Assembly (NCBI RefSeq): GCF_900116515.1
Contig: NZ_FPBA01000004.1
Coordinates: 186,001 to 250,000 of the forward strand
DNA: 64,000 bases
DNA from: Geodermatophilus amargosae
GTDB taxonomy: Bacteria > Actinomycetota > Actinomycetes > Mycobacteriales > Geodermatophilaceae
Reading direction: 5' to 3'
Of this stretch, positions 10,280 to 18,814 are shown piece after piece. The first letter of the stretch is position 1. Each line of letters starts with the position of its first letter. The notes below the pieces were generated by a model. The model was not told the origin of the DNA. It did not search any database and saw only the letters and a program-made list of their open reading frames with translations. A program made the position numbers and the translations under genes.

Positions 10280-11014
10280 TCAGTCTCCTCCCTCGGGCGT
10301 GCCCGGCACGAGGCCGGCGAGCTCGACCAGCACCGCGGCCAGCTCGTCCGGCGCGGTGACCATCGCCTCGTGACCGGTCGCGATCTCGCGCACCGGCCAC
10401 CCCCGCGCGCGAGCCCGGTCGGCCTGGGCGGCGAAGACGCGCATCCAGCTGACGCACTCGACGAAGGCCGCGGGAACGGCGTCGACGGCCCCGGTCAGCA
10501 GCAGCGGGTCGGTGTAGGTCTTCCAGGGGTGGGGGGTGAGCCGGGGACTCAGCCAGTCGACGTCGGCGGGCTCCGTCACGCCCAGCACCGCCAGCTTGCG
10601 GACCGCCACCAGCCAGCCGAACCCCTGCTCGGCCGCGGACTGCGCCCAGTGGTGCTCCACCGTCTCGGGCAGCAGGTCCCGTGCGGCCTCGCCGTCGGCG
10701 CCCACGAAGGCGTCGAGGTAGACGCGCCGCGCGACGGCGTCCGGACGGCGGTCGGCGGCGGCGGTCACGACCTGGCCGGCGTAGCTGTGCCCGACCAGGA
10801 CGACGTCGGTGAGGCCCAGGACGTCGATCAGCCGGACCACGTCCTCGACGTGCGTCTCCAGCCCCACGAGCGGCGAGAGCAGGTGGGCGCGCTCCGAGAG
10901 CCCCGTGAGCGTGGGCGCGTGCACCTCGTGGCCCGCCTCGCGCAGCGGACGCGCCACGCGGTCCCAGCACCACCCGCCGTGCCAGGCGCCGTGCACGAGG
11001 ACGAACGTGGCCAT
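10280..11014 (-). CDS. Alpha/beta hydrolase, salicylate-esterase-like
   Basis: This 244-residue alpha/beta hydrolase starts at ATG 11014 behind a GGGGAG ribosome binding site. It has the N-terminal strand FVLVHGAWHGGWCW with oxyanion-hole HG, the APTLTGLSERAHLL segment and the nucleophile elbow GHSYAG (Ser near residue 80), typical of the plant methyl-salicylate-esterase/hydroxynitrile-lyase-like group. A catalytic His is likely in GHEAMV near residue 217. It is the first gene of the minus-strand operon running through the CatC-like protein to ligA and ligB, and could hydrolyse an aromatic ester or a ring-cleavage lactone. Confidence 0.85.
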   Translation of the reverse strand: MATFVLVHGAWHGGWCWDRVARPLREAGHEVHAPTLTGLSERAHLLSPLVGLETHVEDVVRLIDVLGLTDVVLVGHSYAGQVVTAAADRRPDAVARRVYLDAFVGADGEAARDLLPETVEHHWAQSAAEQGFGWLVAVRKLAVLGVTEPADVDWLSPRLTPHPWKTYTDPLLLTGAVDAVPAAFVECVSWMRVFAAQADRARARGWPVREIATGHEAMVTAPDELAAVLVELAGLVPGTPEGGD

Positions 11015-11133
11015 GCTCTCCCCATCTGCCGAGGACCCCGGGTGTGCCCCGGCCCTCACGGTAGGCAGCGGGACGGCGGACGGGATCGGCCCGATGTCAC
11101 GAGGCTGCCACCGTTGCGGCACCGGCGCGCTAC

Positions 11134-11157
11134 GTCATCCGTCGTGTCATCCGTCGT
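11134..11157. promoter_or_regulatory. Tandem GTCATCCGTCGT repeat upstream of the hydrolase-ligAB operon
   Basis: Two exact, adjacent 12-bp copies of GTCATCCGTCGT (11134-11145, 11146-11157) lie about 120 bases upstream of the hydrolase ATG. The first is preceded by TAC, giving TACGTCATCCG, which shares its core with the candidate operators before both ligM-like genes (TACGTCA, and CGTCATCCGACG at 5348). This suggests a common regulator of the aromatic block. Confidence 0.5.
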
Positions 11158-11187
11158 GCTCGTCCCCGCCGCCGGCCGGGCAGCACC

Positions 11188-11487
11188 TCAGAGGTCCAGC
11201 ACCAGGCTCGGCGTCCTCCCCCGGGACACGCAGATCATCATGGTCTCGCCGAACGCCCGCTCCTCGCCGGTCAGGACGCCGTCCCGGTGGTCGGGCTCGC
11301 CCTCGAGGACCCGCGTCTCGCAGGCACCGCAGTGGCCGTCGCCGCACGCGGGCGGCACCTCCAGGCCCGCCCGCCGGACCGCCTCGAGGACGGAGGTGTC
11401 CGCGGGGACCAGGAGCGCCATCCCCGCGGCAGCGCACACGACCCGGAGGCCGCCGGCCTCGCCGAGAGCCTCCGGAGCGACGGCCAC
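11188..11487 (-). CDS. Stand-alone [2Fe-2S] ferredoxin, VanB C-terminal-domain type
   Basis: This 99-residue plant-type ferredoxin has the cluster motif CGDGHCGACETRVLEGEPDH and the distal cysteine in MMICVSRG. That pattern is typical of the C-terminal ferredoxin domain of vanillate-demethylase-type reductases (VanB, phthalate dioxygenase reductase), but the FMN/NAD domain is absent. GTG 11487 is chosen because GGAGG sits five bases before it and the ferredoxin domain begins there; an ATG upstream gives only Pro/Arg-rich noise. It could be a real electron carrier or a remnant of a reductase. No oxygenase partner is adjacent. Confidence 0.8.
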   Translation of the reverse strand: MAVAPEALGEAGGLRVVCAAAGMALLVPADTSVLEAVRRAGLEVPPACGDGHCGACETRVLEGEPDHRDGVLTGEERAFGETMMICVSRGRTPSLVLDL

Positions 11488-11649
11488 GTGGTCCTCCCCT
11501 CGTCGCGCGGTCGGACGCAGGACGGGGGACGCCGGCGTGCGACCGGGAGCGACGCTAGGCCGCCCGGCGGGCCGGCCCATCGCCCGGTTGACCGACGGCG
11601 ACGGACGCCCCTGTCGCGCCAGGGACGCGACAGATGACGGCACCCGCCC

Positions 11650-12312
11650 TCACCGGGGCTGGACGAGCCCCTCCTTGACGGCCAGCAGTGCCGCCTGTGT
11701 CCGCGAGGTGAGACCCATCTTGGTGAGCAGGTGGCTCACGTGCGTGCGGGCGGTCCGCTCGCTGATGACCAGGTGCCGGGCGATGTCCTTGTTCGACCTC
11801 CCCTCCGCGACGAGGACGAGCACCTCCTTCTCCCGCGAGGTGAGGGCGCCGAGTCCCGTCCGGGGCGCACGCATCTCCTGGGTGAGGCGGCGGGTCACCG
11901 CGGCGTCGAGGAAGACCTCGTCGCGGACGGCTGCGCGGAGTGCGGCGTCGACCTCGGCCGGTCCGGCGTCCTTGAGCAGGTAGCCCGACGCCCCGCTCTC
12001 CAGCGCCGCGTGCACGCGCTCGGTCTCCCCGAAGCTGGTCAGGATGACCACCTTGAGCTGCGGGAACCGGCGCAGCACCTCTCCGGTCGCCGTCACCCCG
12101 TCCATCCCGGGCATCTGCAGGTCCATCAGGACGACGTCGGGCAGTTCGGCGTGTGCGGCGGCCCGGGCCAGCTGGTCGAGCGCCTCCTGGCCGTCGCCGG
12201 CCTCGGCCGCCACCTCGACGTCCTCCAGCGCCTCGAGGTAGGCGACCACCCCGCGGCGCACGACCGCGTGGTCGTCCACGACGAGGACCCGGATCGGGTG
12301 CGGCGCGGTCAC
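11650..12312 (-). CDS. Two-component response regulator, NarL/LuxR family
   Basis: This 220-residue DNA-binding response regulator has a receiver domain with acidic pair DD at residues 13-14 and the phospho-acceptor Asp64 (VVLMDLQMPG). A C-terminal LuxR-type helix-turn-helix begins around LTSREKEVLVLVAEG and includes NKDIARHLVISERTARTHVSHLL. It starts at GTG 12312, overlapping the histidine kinase stop by four bases, so the pair is coupled. Targets are unknown; the adjacent ferredoxin and aromatic operons on the same strand are candidates. Confidence 0.92.
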   Translation of the reverse strand: MTAPHPIRVLVVDDHAVVRRGVVAYLEALEDVEVAAEAGDGQEALDQLARAAAHAELPDVVLMDLQMPGMDGVTATGEVLRRFPQLKVVILTSFGETERVHAALESGASGYLLKDAGPAEVDAALRAAVRDEVFLDAAVTRRLTQEMRAPRTGLGALTSREKEVLVLVAEGRSNKDIARHLVISERTARTHVSHLLTKMGLTSRTQAALLAVKEGLVQPR

Positions 12313-13907
12313 GGCGCGACCGTCATCTCGGTCGCCGGCACCGCGGGCAAGGAGGTCGGCAGCGGCAGGGTCAGCCGCACGTTCGTGCCGCCTGCGGCGG
12401 GCTGCCGCACCCGGACGGCTCCGCCCCACTTGGCGGCGCGCTCGCGCATCACCGTCATCCCGAAGCCGCTCGAGGTGGGGCCCCCGGCGGGGGCGACGGC
12501 ACCGCCGGCCGCGAGCCCGCGACCGTCGTCGGCGACCTCGGCGACGAGTCGCCTGCGCCGTCCGTGGGAGGTGACGGCGAGCCGGACGTCGATCGTCGAC
12601 GCGTCGGCGTGCTTGATGCTGTTGTGCAGCGCCTCCGCGACGATGCGGTAGACGTCCTCCAGCAGGTCGGCGTCCTGGGCGGGCAGCTCGTCGTCGCGGT
12701 CGTCCACCTCCAGCGAGACCGCCACGCCGGTGCGAGCCGACGTCGTGTCGACCAGCGACTGCAGTGCGGGGGCGAGCCCCTCCCCCGTCGTCGCCGCCGG
12801 CCGCAGCTCCACCACCATCCCCCTCAGGTCCGCCAGCACCGCTTCGGCACTGGTGCTCAGGTCGTCGGCCACCTGGGCCACCCTGTCCGGTGTGGGCGGC
12901 AGCCCCCGCTCCACCAGGACGCTCAGCGACCGCGCCTGCATCATCATCGAGAAGACCTGCTGCACGACCGAGTCGTGCAGGTCGCGGGCCAGCTTCTGGC
13001 GCTCCTCGCGCCGGGCCACGTCCCGTTCCCGCTGCCGTTGCGCGGCGTGGTCCACGGCCATGGCGGCCTGCTCGGCCATGGCCAGCAGGAACTCCAGCTC
13101 GGTGGCACCGACGACCTGCCCCGGTGCGTAGAAGGCGTTGAGGATGCCGACCGGTTCCCCGCGGGCGAGGAGGGGCACGCTGACGAACCAGTCCCACCGG
13201 GGGTGGCGCAGGAGGTCGTGCAGCGGCGCCCACGCCGGGTCCTGCATGGTCTGCTCGTACCGGTGGGGCACCACGAGCGGCTCACGCCGTTCGAGCGCCT
13301 CGAGCATCTTGAGCTCGGCGCCCAGCGCGCGGCACTCCATCAGCCTGTCGAAGAAGTCGGCTGCCCGCCCGAAGCCGGCGGCGCCCATGACGTGCAGCCG
13401 GTCGCCGGAGGAGTTCACGGTGAGGACCTGGACGCCGGCGAGCGCGTCGGTCCGCGCCACCTCCCGAGCGAGGACCTCGAGCGTGCCGACCAGCGAACGC
13501 TTCGACGCCACGCTCGACGCCGCCCTGGCGATCGCGGTCAGCCGTCGCTCCCGCAAGCGGCTGAGGGTGACGTCGCGGAAGGAGACGATCCAGCGCTCCT
13601 CACCGGGGATCGGGGCGAGGACGTAGGCGAACTCCCGCCGGTGACCGGGCCCGGGCTCCCAGGCCACGGTCAGCTCCCCCGACCGGCCTGCGGCCGCGGG
13701 CTCGTCCGGCACGGGGAACGGCGAGGGGGCACCCGCGACGGCGCCCGGGTCGAGGCCGCACAGGAGCACCGCGGCGGGGTTGGCGTCGACGAAAAGGGCC
13801 TGTCCGTCGATGACCGCCAGTCCGTCGGGGGCCTGCCGCACCACCTCCTCCGCGGAGGTGACCGGACCTGTCGTCGTGTCGACGGTCGCCCGTCCTCCTC
13901 GTCGCAC
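12309..13907 (-). CDS. Sensor histidine kinase with PAS and GAF domains
   Basis: This 532-residue cytosolic kinase lacks membrane helices. A PAS-like region (about 15-115, with VIDGQALFVDANPAA) is followed by a GAF-like region (about 125-290), a HisKA_3 dimerisation domain with phospho-acceptor His311 (LARDLHDSVVQQVF), and an HATPase domain (N-box EALHNSIKHAD, G-box DDGRGL). This is the NarX/DegS-type architecture that pairs with NarL-family regulators. GTG 13907 has a strong GGAGGGAGG leader; the longer frame back to 14057 lacks one and looks non-coding. It probably senses a soluble ligand or redox state through the GAF/PAS domains. Confidence 0.92.
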   Translation of the reverse strand: MRRGGRATVDTTTGPVTSAEEVVRQAPDGLAVIDGQALFVDANPAAVLLCGLDPGAVAGAPSPFPVPDEPAAAGRSGELTVAWEPGPGHRREFAYVLAPIPGEERWIVSFRDVTLSRLRERRLTAIARAASSVASKRSLVGTLEVLAREVARTDALAGVQVLTVNSSGDRLHVMGAAGFGRAADFFDRLMECRALGAELKMLEALERREPLVVPHRYEQTMQDPAWAPLHDLLRHPRWDWFVSVPLLARGEPVGILNAFYAPGQVVGATELEFLLAMAEQAAMAVDHAAQRQRERDVARREERQKLARDLHDSVVQQVFSMMMQARSLSVLVERGLPPTPDRVAQVADDLSTSAEAVLADLRGMVVELRPAATTGEGLAPALQSLVDTTSARTGVAVSLEVDDRDDELPAQDADLLEDVYRIVAEALHNSIKHADASTIDVRLAVTSHGRRRRLVAEVADDGRGLAAGGAVAPAGGPTSSGFGMTVMRERAAKWGGAVRVRQPAAGGTNVRLTLPLPTSLPAVPATEMTVAP

Positions 13908-14107
13908 CGCTGCCTCCCTCCTGGACCTGCACTCCGGACCGGCCGTGGCCCGGGTCACTGCGGGAGATGCTGACACGCGGCACAGCGCCGGTGTGCGGCG
14001 CAGCGGCCGGGACCACCCGGACCGGCCGTCAGGACGGTCGAGGCGGTCCCGCACCACCCGTCCACCGCGACGATTGACGTACGGCCCGCCACCGATCCGG
14101 CTCCCCA

Positions 14108-14124
14108 GGTGCCGTCATGGCACC
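14108..14124. promoter_or_regulatory. Inverted repeat upstream of the metF-folate operon
   Basis: GGTGCC-GTCAT-GGCACC forms a perfect 6-bp inverted repeat with a 5-base spacer, 73 bases before the metF-like GTG. It lies in the 289-base gap between the divergent kinase and folate operons. It could be an operator or a small RNA hairpin. I see no clear -10 element. Confidence 0.4.
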
Positions 14125-14196
14125 GTCCCCGCCCGGGGTGGTGCACGTCACGATGGGTACGGGACCCGCGCCCGACCCCTGCAGAGGAGAGACCAC

Positions 14197-15060
14197 GTGA
14201 AGCGCTCGCTGGCCGTCCGGGACGCGACCACCCGGAAGTCGCTGAGGCAGGCCTTCCAGGGCCTCGGCTACGAGGTGATCCCGTTCAAGAAGACGGAGCA
14301 GTCGGTGCTGTCGTGCGTGCCGAAGGACGTCCGCCTGACGGTGACCGCCTCCCCGGCCAAGGGGCAGGACGCCACGATCGACCTCAGCGTCGCGCTCGCC
14401 GGTCACGGCTACACGGTGGCCCCGCACCTCTCGGCCCGGCAGGTCCGCGACCGCGCCCACCTGGCCGACGCCGTGGCCCGCTGCCGGGAGGCCGGCATCA
14501 CCGACGTCTTCGTCGTCGGCGGGGACCCGACCGAGGACCCCACGGAGTTCCGCCACGCGCACGACCTGCTGGTCGCCCTCCACGAGCTCGGCCACGGCTT
14601 CACCGACATCGGCATCGGCGGCCACCCGGAGGGTCACCCCACGGCGTCGACGGAGATCCTGTTCCAGGCGCTGAAGGACAAGGCGCCGCTGGCGACCCAC
14701 ATCAAGACCCAGATCGTCTTCGACCCGGCGGTCATCCTGACGTGGGCGCGGGAGCTGCGGAACCGCGGGATCGACCTGCCGGTCCAGGTGGGCGTCCCCG
14801 GCGCGGTCCACCGCCAGAAGCTCCTGCGGGTCTCCGGTGGACTGGGCATCGGGGAGTCGGCGAAGTTCCTCACGAAGCAGCAGAGCATGTTCTGGCGCTT
14901 CTTCATCCCGGGCGGCTACAGCCCGGACAAGATCATCAAGGGGCTGGCGCCGCACATCGGGAAGCCGGACAACTCCATCGACGGCTTCCACGTCTTCACC
15001 TTCAACGACCTCGGGCCGACCGAGGCGTGGCGTCAGCGGATGCTGAAGGACCTCGCCTGA
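14197..15060 (+). CDS. Methylenetetrahydrofolate reductase, MetF family
   Basis: This 287-residue TIM-barrel protein of the methylene-THF reductase family has motifs [26 protein letters not shown] and KTQIVFDP (folate- and FAD-binding regions), ending in [17 protein letters not shown]. In the LigM context such an enzyme would run in the oxidative direction, turning 5-methyl-THF from O-demethylation into methylene-THF. It starts at GTG 14197 behind GAGGAGAG. It is the first gene of a tightly packed folate operon (folD 52 bases downstream, then overlapping pab, folP and aldehyde dehydrogenase). A role in methionine biosynthesis cannot be excluded, but the context favours C1 oxidation. Confidence 0.87.
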   Translation: MKRSLAVRDATTRKSLRQAFQGLGYEVIPFKKTEQSVLSCVPKDVRLTVTASPAKGQDATIDLSVALAGHGYTVAPHLSARQVRDRAHLADAVARCREAGITDVFVVGGDPTEDPTEFRHAHDLLVALHELGHGFTDIGIGGHPEGHPTASTEILFQALKDKAPLATHIKTQIVFDPAVILTWARELRNRGIDLPVQVGVPGAVHRQKLLRVSGGLGIGESAKFLTKQQSMFWRFFIPGGYSPDKIIKGLAPHIGKPDNSIDGFHVFTFNDLGPTEAWRQRMLKDLA

Positions 15061-15112
15061 CCACGCACGCGTCGGCGCGTCCCGCCCGGCCGATCCCTCC
15101 GAGGGGAGTCCA

Positions 15113-15973
15113 GTGACCGCACGGGTCATCGACGGCACGGCCGTGGCGCGGAGGGTCCGCGAGGAGGTCGGACGGGGCGTGGCGGCGCTCGTCGCCGCGG
15201 GCGGAGTCGCCCCGGGACTGGCGACGGTGCTGATCGGCGAGGACCCCGCGTCGGAGGTCTACGTCCGCAACAAGCGCCGCCTGTCCGTCGAGGCGGGCAT
15301 GCAGGACCTGCACCGCCACCTGCCGGCCGACGCGGACCAGGCCACCGTGGCCGCGCTCGTCGACGAGCTCGCCGCCGACCCCGCGGTCTCCGGCATCCTG
15401 CTGCAGCTGCCGCTGCCCCGGCACCTGGACCCCGACGCCCTGATCGCCCGCATCCCGGCGGCGAAGGACGTCGACGGGCTGACCACCGCGAACGCCGGCC
15501 TGCTCGCCCAGGGCCGGCCGGGGCTGCGCCCGTGTACGCCGGCCGGGGTCATGGCCCTGCTCGACGAGTACGAGGTCCCCCTCTCGGGCGCCGAGGCGGT
15601 GGTCGTCGGCCGGTCGGTACTGGTCGGCAAGCCGATGGCCCAGCTGCTGCTGGCGCGCAACGCGACGGTGACGGTCTGCCACTCCCGCACGCGCGACCTC
15701 CCCGAGGTCTGCCGGCGGGCCGACGTGCTGGTCGTCGCCGCCGGCATCCCCGGGCTGGTCGGCGACGACGCCGTCAAGCCCGGCGCGACCGTCATAGACG
15801 TGGGCATCCACCGCGGCGAGGACGGACTGCGCGGGGACGTCGAGTTCGACGCGGCCGCCGAGGTGGCGGGCGCGATCACCCCGGTGCCCGGCGGGGTCGG
15901 GCCGATGACGATCGCGATGCTGCTGGCCAACACCCTCACCGCGGCCCGGGTCCAACAGGGGATCGGGGACTGA
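15113..15973 (+). CDS. folD: Methylenetetrahydrofolate dehydrogenase / methenyltetrahydrofolate cyclohydrolase
   Basis: This 286-residue bifunctional FolD interconverts methylene-THF and 10-formyl-THF with NADP. Signatures are the folate-binding region around residues 47-51 (YVRNK; catalytic Lys), [40 protein letters not shown] (NADP-binding) and the ending [15 protein letters not shown]. Length is typical. GTG 15113 follows GAGGGGAG. It links methyl-THF oxidation to formyl-THF; purU, far downstream at 30.4 kb, could then release formate. Confidence 0.95.
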   Translation: MTARVIDGTAVARRVREEVGRGVAALVAAGGVAPGLATVLIGEDPASEVYVRNKRRLSVEAGMQDLHRHLPADADQATVAALVDELAADPAVSGILLQLPLPRHLDPDALIARIPAAKDVDGLTTANAGLLAQGRPGLRPCTPAGVMALLDEYEVPLSGAEAVVVGRSVLVGKPMAQLLLARNATVTVCHSRTRDLPEVCRRADVLVVAAGIPGLVGDDAVKPGATVIDVGIHRGEDGLRGDVEFDAAAEVAGAITPVPGGVGPMTIAMLLANTLTAARVQQGIGD

Positions 15974-17793
15974 TGGGCCGGCCGTGGGCCCGGTTCGACG
16001 ACCTCCGCACGGGGGAGGCACTGCTCTGCCCCCCGCCGTCCCGGGTCCTGACCGCGGTGCGCCCCGACGAGGTCGCCGCCGTGCTCCAGCAGGTCCACGA
16101 CGCCACGGAAGCCGGCAGCTGGGCGTTCGGGTACGTCGCGTACGAGGCGGCCGCCGGCCTGGACCCGCAGCTGCCGGGCGGCTGCGCGCCGGCCGGGGCG
16201 CCACTGGTGTGGTTCGGGTTGTGCGACGAGCCCGCGCGGGTCGCGCCGCTGGCACCGCCGGCCGGTGCCGGGCCGCAGCCGGCGCCGTGGCGTCCCGACT
16301 GGACCGACGACGAGTACGCCCGGGCGGTCGCGAGCGTCCGGGAGCACATCGCCGCCGGTGAGACCTACCAGTGCAACCTGACCGACCGGCTGCGCTGCAC
16401 CGCGCCGGGGGATCCGGAGGCCCTCTACGCCCGGCTCGCCCTCGCCCAGCGCGGTGCCCACAACGCCTACCTGGACCTCGGCCGGCACGTCGTCGCCAGC
16501 GCCAGCCCCGAGCTGTTCTTCGAGTGGGCCGGGGACGTCGTCCGGACGCGGCCGATGAAGGGCACCGCCCCCCGCGGCCGCACGACCGCGGAGGACCGGG
16601 AGCAGAGCCTCCTCCTGCGGTCCAGCAGCAAGGAGCAGGCCGAGAACCTCATGATCGTCGACCTGCTCCGCAACGACCTGGGCCGGGTGGCCGAGGTCGG
16701 CAGCGTGGTGGTCGACGAGCTGTTCGCCCTGGAGCGCTACCCCACCGTCTGGCAGATGACCTCGCAGGTGAGCGCCCGGGTCCCGGCCGGCACCGGCCTG
16801 CTGGACCTGTTCCGCGCGCTGTTCCCCTGCGGATCGGTCACCGGCGCCCCGAAGCGGCGCACCATGCAGCTGGTCGAGGAGCTCGAACCGACACCGCGCG
16901 GGATCTACTGCGGCGCCGTGGGCCTGGTCGCTCCCCCGTCCGCGCCGTTCCGGGCCCGGTTCAACGTCGCCATCCGGACGGCCGTCGTCGACCGCGCCAC
17001 CGGCGAGGCCGTGTACGGGGCCGGCGGCGGCATCACCTGGGGCTCGGAGGCCGCACGGGAACGGGCCGAGCTGCACGCCAAGGCGGCCGTCCTGGTCCAC
17101 GACGTGACCGAGCACCGGCTGCTGGAGACGCTGGCCTTCGTCCCCGCCGAGGACCTGCGCAACATCGACCGGCACCTCGCCCGCATGGCCGACTCCGCCG
17201 ACTGGGCCGGGTTCCGCTTCGACCCGGCCGCGGCGCGGGAGTCCCTCCGCCGGGCCGTCGCGGGGCGCACCGACCCGGCTCGGGTGCGGGTCCTGCTGTC
17301 GCGGGACGGGGACGTCGACGTCGAGCTGGAGGTCATGCCACCGGCCGCCTCCCGGCCGGTGCGGCTGGCGCTGGACGACGATCCCGTGGACGCCACCGAC
17401 CCGTGGCTGCAGCACAAGAGCACCCGCCGCGACGTCTACCTGACGCGGGCCCTGCGGCACCCGGAGGCCGACGACGTCGTCCTGGTCAACCAGCACGGCG
17501 AGCTGACCGAGACGACCACGGCGAACCTCGCCCTGCGCATCGCGGGCCGGTGGTGGACGCCGCCCACCGGCGCGGGCTGCCTGCCCGGGGTCGAGCGCGC
17601 CCGTCTGCTGGACCTGGGGCACCTCTCCGAACGGGTCCTGTCCGTCGCCGACCTGTACGACGCCGAGGAGGTGGCGGTGCTCAACTCGCTGCGCGGCTGG
17701 CGCGAGGCACGGCTGCGCGTCGGCCAGGTGCCGGTGCACGGGCGGCCCGCGGACGAGGTCGGCGCCGGATCGCGGAGGACGGTGCACGGGTGA
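15973..17793 (+). CDS. pabB: Fused aminodeoxychorismate synthase component I / aminodeoxychorismate lyase (PabB-PabC)
   Basis: This 606-residue protein fuses two p-aminobenzoate steps. Residues 1 to about 370 are a chorismate-binding domain with RPMKGTAPRGR; Lys196 marks PabB rather than anthranilate synthase (which has Ala there), followed by LFPCGSVTGAPK and GAGGGITWGS. Residues 385-600 are a fold-type IV PLP domain with the active Lys482 (LQHKSTRRDVY) and LTETTTANLAL, as in PabC. The PabA glutaminase is not nearby. The ATG overlaps the folD stop (TGATG). Its place here suggests that folate synthesis is raised when the THF-dependent demethylases are used. Confidence 0.9.
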   Translation: MGRPWARFDDLRTGEALLCPPPSRVLTAVRPDEVAAVLQQVHDATEAGSWAFGYVAYEAAAGLDPQLPGGCAPAGAPLVWFGLCDEPARVAPLAPPAGAGPQPAPWRPDWTDDEYARAVASVREHIAAGETYQCNLTDRLRCTAPGDPEALYARLALAQRGAHNAYLDLGRHVVASASPELFFEWAGDVVRTRPMKGTAPRGRTTAEDREQSLLLRSSSKEQAENLMIVDLLRNDLGRVAEVGSVVVDELFALERYPTVWQMTSQVSARVPAGTGLLDLFRALFPCGSVTGAPKRRTMQLVEELEPTPRGIYCGAVGLVAPPSAPFRARFNVAIRTAVVDRATGEAVYGAGGGITWGSEAARERAELHAKAAVLVHDVTEHRLLETLAFVPAEDLRNIDRHLARMADSADWAGFRFDPAAARESLRRAVAGRTDPARVRVLLSRDGDVDVELEVMPPAASRPVRLALDDDPVDATDPWLQHKSTRRDVYLTRALRHPEADDVVLVNQHGELTETTTANLALRIAGRWWTPPTGAGCLPGVERARLLDLGHLSERVLSVADLYDAEEVAVLNSLRGWREARLRVGQVPVHGRPADEVGAGSRRTVHG

Positions 17794-17927
17794 CCAGGGC
17801 CCCGGTCGCCCACCCGGCCTCCGAGGTGGAGCGCGAGTCGCCGAACCTCCGCGGGGAGGGGCGCGAGCACCGCGACCTCACCGCCGGCGGGGCCCGCGGC
17901 CTGCTGCGGTCGGAGCCCTCCTCGTGA
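17790..17927 (+). CDS. Possible small ORF bridging pab and folP
   Basis: This 45-codon frame starts with GTG inside the pab stop (GTGA) and stops with TGA inside the folP start (GTGA), so both ends show the 4-base overlap used throughout the operon. A GGAGG lies about 12 bases before it. The predicted peptide is Arg/Glu/Gly-rich with no recognisable domain. Translation through it would carry ribosomes to folP, which lacks a good binding site of its own. It may be only a coupling device or chance. Confidence 0.35.
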   Translation: MTRAPVAHPASEVERESPNLRGEGREHRDLTAGGARGLLRSEPSS

Positions 17928-18814
17928 TCGCCCGCCCCGGCCGCTGCGTCGTCATGGGGATCCTCAACGTCACGCCGGACTCGTTCTCCGACGGCGGCCG
18001 CCACTCCACCGTCGAGGCCGCGGTCGCGCACGGGCTGCACATGGCGGGGGCCGGGGCCGACTACGTCGACGTCGGGGGCGAGTCGACGCGGCCCGGCGCC
18101 GGGCGCGTGCCCCCCGAGGAGGAGTGCCGCCGGGTCCTGCCCGTGGTCGCCGGGCTCGCCGGGCTCGGGATCGCGGTGAGCATCGACACGACCCGTGCGT
18201 CGGTGGCCGCGGCATCCCTGGCGGCGGGTGCGGTGATGGTGAACGACGTCAGCGCCGGCCTGGCCGACCCCGCCATGGCCTCCGTCGTCGCCGATGCCGG
18301 CGTCCCCTGGGTGCTGATGCACCGGCGGGGCGAGAGCCGCGACATGTACGCCGGAGCCACGTACGGCGACGTGGTCGCCGACGTCCGGCGGGAGCTGTGC
18401 CGGCGCGTCGACGCCGCGATGGCGGCGGGCGTGGCGGCCGAGCGGCTCGTCGTCGACCCGGGCCTGGGCTTCGCGAAGCAGCCGGAGCACGACCTCGCGC
18501 TCCTGGCCGGCCTGGACCGCATCACGGACCTCGGCTTCCCCGTCCTGGTCGGCGCCTCCCGCAAGCGCTTCCTCGGCGCCGTCCTCGCGAGCGCTGACGG
18601 GCGCCCCTGGCCACCCGACCGGCGCGACAGCGCCACGGTGGCCACCTCGGTGCTGGCCGCCCGCGCCGGCGCGTGGGGCGTGCGCGTGCACGACGTGGCC
18701 GGCAGCGCCGACGCCGTCCGCGTGCTGGCCGCCGTCGACACGGCGCGCCGGCATCCCGACCATCGACCGGACACGACCGACAACGGACACACAGAGAGGT
18801 GGCGATCCGCATGA
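17924..18814 (+). CDS. folP: Dihydropteroate synthase
   Basis: This 296-residue TIM-barrel enzyme condenses p-aminobenzoate with dihydropterin pyrophosphate. It has diagnostic motifs MGILNVTPDSFSDGG (residues about 10-24), DVGGESTRPGA, VNDVSAG, DPGLGFAK and VGASRKRFLG, which separate it from methyl-THF:corrinoid methyltransferases of the same fold. It follows the fused pab gene, so the operon supplies both pABA and its use. The C-terminal 20 residues (polar, Arg/Asp/His) extend beyond the domain. It overlaps the aldehyde dehydrogenase start (ATGA). It may be a second genomic copy, which cannot be judged here. Confidence 0.93.
   Translation: MIARPGRCVVMGILNVTPDSFSDGGRHSTVEAAVAHGLHMAGAGADYVDVGGESTRPGAGRVPPEEECRRVLPVVAGLAGLGIAVSIDTTRASVAAASLAAGAVMVNDVSAGLADPAMASVVADAGVPWVLMHRRGESRDMYAGATYGDVVADVRRELCRRVDAAMAAGVAAERLVVDPGLGFAKQPEHDLALLAGLDRITDLGFPVLVGASRKRFLGAVLASADGRPWPPDRRDSATVATSVLAARAGAWGVRVHDVAGSADAVRVLAAVDTARRHPDHRPDTTDNGHTERWRSA

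Noticed and set aside
15259..17787. 842-codon antisense frame across folD and pab
   Set aside because: Composition is typical high-GC antisense (Gly/Arg/Asp/His-rich), there is no domain, and the plus-strand genes are certain.
15973..17793. Anthranilate synthase TrpE
   Set aside because: The PMKGT motif carries the PabB-type lysine where TrpE has Ala, and the protein is fused to a PabC-like domain in a folate operon.
17924..18814. Methyl-THF:corrinoid methyltransferase instead of dihydropteroate synthase
   Set aside because: The motifs GILNVTPDSFSDGG and GASRKRFLG are dihydropteroate synthase signatures, and a pABA gene precedes it.
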